Shown here: positions 6,285-7,887 of the stretch, in pieces
How the letters are laid out: every line of letters begins with the position of its first letter
How positions within the stretch are numbered: position 1 is the first letter of the stretch
Source: an uncultured Clostridia bacterium
GTDB lineage: Bacteria; Bacillota; Clostridia; Christensenellales; Borkfalkiaceae
Direction: 5' to 3'
Assembly: GCA_947174175.1 (NCBI GenBank)
Contig: CAMWHW010000041.1
Coordinates: 1-7,887 of the forward strand
Length of the DNA: 7,887 bases
Translations under genes and position numbers: made by a program
The notes under the pieces: generated by a model
Database searches by the model: none
Seen by the model: the letters and a program-made list of their open reading frames with translations, nothing else
Told to the model about the DNA's origin: nothing

Positions 6285-6329
6285 AGGAAAAACAAAATGC
6301 CGTCCGCGCGGCAATGCGCGCGGACGGCA
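6285..6329 (-). terminator. Rho-independent terminator of the 31-codon transcription unit
   Basis: A GC-rich perfect stem pairs 6298-6310 with 6317-6329 (GCCGTCCGCGCG / CGCGCGGACGGC plus one T-A pair) around a six-base loop. Read on the - strand it is followed by ATTTTGTTTTTCC. The + strand side lacks a T-run, so it works for - strand transcripts only. This implies a real transcript coming from the region at 6330-6560. Confidence 0.9.
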
Positions 6330-6373
6330 CCGAAAATTCTCTCATATCATACTTTGTCTTTTGCGTCTTTAAA

Positions 6374-6469
6374 TTATCTTGCGCAGGACAGGACGACGTA
6401 GGACAGTGCGTTCACACCCAGCTCCTCGTTTTCCTCTTGCAGATAGTTCAGACTATCGTAAATAAACAT
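6374..6469 (-). CDS. 31-residue peptide of unknown function
   Basis: A 31-codon ORF starting MFIYDSLNYLQEE and ending ALSYVVLSCAR. It has an acidic middle (QEENEELG), a short hydrophobic C-terminal stretch and one Cys three residues from the end. The hydrophobic part is too short to be a sure membrane helix, and there is no signal peptide. A textbook ribosome site GGGAGG (6483-6478) lies eight bases before the ATG. A strong promoter (6567-6595) and strong terminator (6298-6329) frame the unit, giving an RNA of about 270 bases. I do not recognise the peptide. It could be a small regulator, signal or toxin peptide, a leader peptide, or a coding part of a dual-function RNA. Confidence 0.6.
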   Translation of the reverse strand: MFIYDSLNYLQEENEELGVNALSYVVLSCAR

Positions 6470-6477
6470 ATATCTTA

Positions 6478-6560
6478 CCTCCCGTAAGTTTTTGCGGCGC
6501 TTATCTTTTCCGATAAACCGCTTGTTTTTCTCGTATTTTTATCAGGCGTTTCCCTGATTT
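6478..6560 (-). promoter_or_regulatory. Structured 5' leader with ribosome site of the 31-codon ORF
   Basis: The predicted leader of about 90 nt holds two hairpins. One is at the very 5' end: ATCAGG/CCTGAT (6541-6546 with 6553-6558, six-base loop), which could protect the RNA end. The second pairs 6494-6505 with 6512-6521 (GCGG/CCGC and TTATC/GATAA arms with an uneven internal loop), about ten bases from GGGAGG. It matches no riboswitch class that I know. Confidence 0.4.
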
Positions 6561-6566
6561 GCAAGC

Positions 6567-6595
6567 AGTATAGCACTTTAAAAAATGTCAGTCAA
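6567..6595 (-). promoter_or_regulatory. Strong sigma-A-type promoter for the 31-codon unit
   Basis: On the - strand, TTGACT (6595-6590) and TATACT (6572-6567) are exactly 17 bases apart, five of six matches each. RNA should start near 6560. The DNA just upstream (6597-6716) is extremely AT-rich and could act as an UP element or carry regulator sites. Confidence 0.75.
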
Positions 6596-6596
6596 T

Positions 6597-6763
6597 AACA
6601 TTTTAAAAAATTTTGAAATTTTTAAAACTGTTAGTTTGTAACATATTTATATGAAAGTTACTATAAAATATGTTATGTTTCTTGATAATTTTTTAATGAT
6701 TGTGATAAATTATCAAAACTCACAAAATTTTATAGTTTTTAACAACGGTAGGGCAGCGCAATT
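6597..6763. repeat. AT-rich gene-free stretch with three successive inverted repeats
   Basis: The stretch is far more AT-rich than the rest of the window. Dyad 1 (6601-6627) is TTTTAAAAAATTT / AAATTTTTAAAA, perfect but for one extra A. Dyad 2 pairs TAACATATTT (6639-6648) with AAATATGTTA (6666-6675), ten of ten, and contains a nested GTAAC (6638-6642) / GTTAC (6657-6661). Dyad 3 pairs TTGATAATTT (6682-6691) with AAATTATCAA (6707-6716), ten of ten. They sit at about -41 to -156 relative to the promoter of the 31-codon unit. I see no supported gene here. Confidence 0.6.
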
Positions 6764-6802
6764 AAAAAGCCCCGCAGGGAAATATCCTTACGGGACTTTT
6801 TT
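6764..6802. terminator. Rho-independent terminator after spoIIQ, usable in both directions
   Basis: A hairpin pairs AAAAAG with CTTTTT and CCCG (6771-6774) with CGGG (6791-6794), with one C/A mismatch and an inner GG/CC pair. On the - strand it gives GGGGCTTTTT about 15 bases after the spoIIQ stop. The + strand side ends in CTTTTTT. Confidence 0.8.
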
Positions 6803-6817
6803 ATGGGGGAGGGATAA

Positions 6818-7495
6818 TTACTTTTCCGCAACGTCGAGGAAAGTGGCGGGGTCTTTCTTTTCGCCGTTTTCGATTACTTCGAAGTGAAGGTGCGCTTCCT
6901 GCTTGAACTCTGCGCCGTCGGGAGCGGAAACGGTGCCTATCTGGTCGCCGCGCTTAACCTTGTCGCCCTTTTTCAGACCTTCCTTAACGTCGATATAGGA
7001 ATATACCGTCTTTAAGCCGTTCGCGTGCTGAATGGTGACGTAGGTGCCGTCAAGCTTGTCGTTGAGTACGATGTCGGAAACCGTGCCGTCAAGGCAGGCA
7101 ACTACCGCGGTTCCCACGTTTGCAGCCATATCCAGACCGGTGTGGAAGTGCCAGTGTCCGAGAGAAACGTCTCTGCCGAAGTCGAACGTGTTTACTACGT
7201 TCATATTGGTCACGGGCAGAACGAACGTCGTTTCGGTTCCCGTGGGCTTATCGGGCTCGCCGGGGGTGCCGGGGTCGTCGTTACCGGGATCGTCGTTGCC
7301 GGGGTTATCGGTATTGCCGGGATTGCTGGGCTTGGGCTTGTCCAGAACGTTATCGAGAGGAATATCGCTTCTGAACCAGTCGTTTGCCGCAAACACAACC
7401 GTTACGGTTATTGCCGCAACTACCAGAATGCACGCCGCTAAAATCAGATATCTGAATAAGAGTTTCTTCTTACGTGTTTTCTTTTCTTCGCTCAT
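6818..7495 (-). CDS. spoIIQ: SpoIIQ-like M23 peptidase-fold sporulation protein
   Basis: In sporulation SpoIIQ sits in the forespore membrane and joins SpoIIIAH from the mother cell to form the channel around the engulfed forespore. This 225-residue protein has a basic N-terminus, one membrane helix (about 12-36), a Pro-Gly-Asn/Asp linker (about 57-86) and an M23 domain. The segment VNTFDFGRDVSLGHWHFHTG strongly resembles SpoIIQ. The zinc ligands His118-xxx-Asp122 and His204 (HLHFE, with His202) are present. The YxH catalytic His of active LytM enzymes is Tyr167 (VYSYI), so hydrolytic activity is doubtful while zinc binding may remain. A strong ribosome site (AAAGGAG) and a sigma-F-like promoter precede it. 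Other M23 proteins are possible, but the pre-domain motif and promoter favour SpoIIQ. Confidence 0.85.
   Translation of the reverse strand: MSEEKKTRKKKLLFRYLILAACILVVAAITVTVVFAANDWFRSDIPLDNVLDKPKPSNPGNTDNPGNDDPGNDDPGTPGEPDKPTGTETTFVLPVTNMNVVNTFDFGRDVSLGHWHFHTGLDMAANVGTAVVACLDGTVSDIVLNDKLDGTYVTIQHANGLKTVYSYIDVKEGLKKGDKVKRGDQIGTVSAPDGAEFKQEAHLHFEVIENGEKKDPATFLDVAEK
7269..7313. repeat. Three 15-base tandem repeats inside the spoIIQ linker
   Basis: Units of the type CCGGGRTCGTCGTTR repeat three times with a decayed fourth copy to about 7330. On the - strand they encode NPGND/DDPGN units in the linker between membrane helix and M23 domain. Such repeats can change copy number without breaking the frame because the unit is five codons. 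Confidence 0.75.
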
Positions 7496-7541
7496 TTTGT
7501 TATCTCCTTTTAAAATTTAATTTATTTTCAGCTTGTGGCTT

Positions 7542-7570
7542 GATTATTGCCCTAACTTCAAAACTTATAC
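7542..7570 (-). promoter_or_regulatory. Sigma-F-type (forespore) promoter of spoIIQ
   Basis: On the - strand, GTATA (7570-7566) matches the sigma-F -35 pattern GYATA. GGCAATAATC (7551-7542), 14 bases further, matches the -10 pattern GGNNANANT. B. subtilis spoIIQ is sigma-F dependent, which fits. A sigma-G reading fits less well. No good sigma-A pair was seen here. Confidence 0.6.
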
Positions 7571-7589
7571 AAAGCCTTTAAAAATTTTT

Positions 7590-7887
7590 TCAGTAGCCGC
7601 CGAATATGATGGGGGAAGCCACCGTAACGCCGCTTTCCTTCACGCAGACGTGCAGGTTTACGGTCTGACCGTACAGCGTGACCGAGTAGGGCAGACGCGC
7701 GCTGCAATAATAATTGACGCTGTCGCTCATCTCCTCGGTAAACAGTATTTCGCCGTCCACGCTCTCTATAAAAGCCTGTACGTCAAGAGAGGAAAAGGTT
7801 GCGCTTTCGCCGCACACTCCGCTCAGGGTAAGTCTTTTAAGTGCGGCAGTGTCGCGGTCCGCGTCCACCACGCGGCAGTTTTTCGAC
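7590..7887 (-). CDS. Protein of unknown family, C-terminal part, possibly YwmB-like (start beyond window)
   Basis: The reading frame is open from the right window edge to a TGA at 7590-7592, giving 98 codons. The GTG at 7871 is inside this open frame and need not be the start. The visible part looks soluble and rich in beta strands: LKRLTLSGVCG, VQAFIESVDGEILF, VNYYCSARLPYSVTLYG, QTVNLHVCVKESG and the end ASPIIFGGY. The last strands and the SPII..Y end resemble YwmB-family proteins, which in some Bacilli and Clostridia are encoded near murA, spoIID and spoIIQ. This assignment is a guess from the end pattern and the spoIIQ neighbour. No terminator is seen between it and spoIIQ, so some read-through is possible, although spoIIQ has its own promoter. 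Confidence 0.65.
   Translation of the reverse strand, partial: SKNCRVVDADRDTAALKRLTLSGVCGESATFSSLDVQAFIESVDGEILFTEEMSDSVNYYCSARLPYSVTLYGQTVNLHVCVKESGVTVASPIIFGGY

Noticed and set aside
6272..6487. Possible + strand ORF of 71 codons antisense to the 31-codon unit
   Set aside because: It reads through the terminator stem and lacks a start signal. Promoter, ribosome site and terminator in this gap all point to the - strand.
6541..6716. CRISPR-like or tandem repeat array
   Set aside because: The dyads differ in sequence from each other and there is no repeated unit with spacers.
6682..6802. Possible + strand small RNA from TTGATA/GATAAA to the T6 terminator
   Set aside because: Promoter-like pairs are frequent by chance in DNA this AT-rich, and the terminator is already explained by spoIIQ.
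6651..6887. Possible + strand ORF of 78 codons
   Set aside because: It crosses the spoIIQ terminator and the spoIIQ 3' end, has no ribosome site, and its first half is AT-rich non-coding-like sequence.
7044..7520. + strand ORFs over spoIIQ rich in Gly, Pro, Ser or Arg
   Set aside because: They arise from reading the 15-base linker repeats in other frames; the - strand M23 domain is the real gene.

Overview
The window looks like a chromosomal segment of a spore-forming, low- to mid-GC Firmicute, most likely an uncultured gut-type member of the class Clostridia. The reasons are a SpoIIQ-type sporulation peptidase with a sigma-F-like promoter, a DUF5685 protein with Clostridia-style neighbours, AGGAGG-type ribosome sites and many sigma-A-like promoters. 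Stops used are TAA and TGA; I saw no gene ending in TAG. No tRNA, rRNA, CRISPR array, insertion sequence or phage gene was found.

Left part (1-4663, all + strand): a tightly packed run of genes. It opens with the 3' end of tryptophanyl-tRNA synthetase and closes with an RlmD-type rRNA m5U methyltransferase and a MIF-family tautomerase. Between these conserved genes sits a four-gene block: a DUF5685 protein, a J-domain-like protein with a TPR region and a nine-cysteine tail, a six-helix membrane protein, and a short TPR protein ending in a CCxxCCxxCC tail. The two tailed proteins are paralogous over their TPR regions. All four are joined by overlaps or gaps of a few bases, so they probably act together, perhaps at the membrane. 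This block is the best candidate for an undescribed system.

Middle part (4664-6600): a promoter and a 54-residue small protein on the + strand run into a strong two-way terminator. On the - strand are two adjacent, overlapping genes for related two-helix membrane proteins with cytoplasmic C-terminal domains. Their promoter lies so close to the start codon that the mRNA would be nearly leaderless. Upstream of them is a compact - strand unit with its own promoter, a structured leader of about 90 nt, a 31-codon ORF with an excellent ribosome site, and a strong terminator.

Right part (6600-7887): a very AT-rich gene-free stretch with three successive inverted repeats, directly upstream of the 31-codon unit's promoter. 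Then comes spoIIQ (- strand) with a sigma-F-like promoter and a two-way terminator. Last is the 3' end of a gene, possibly ywmB-like, that runs off the window edge.
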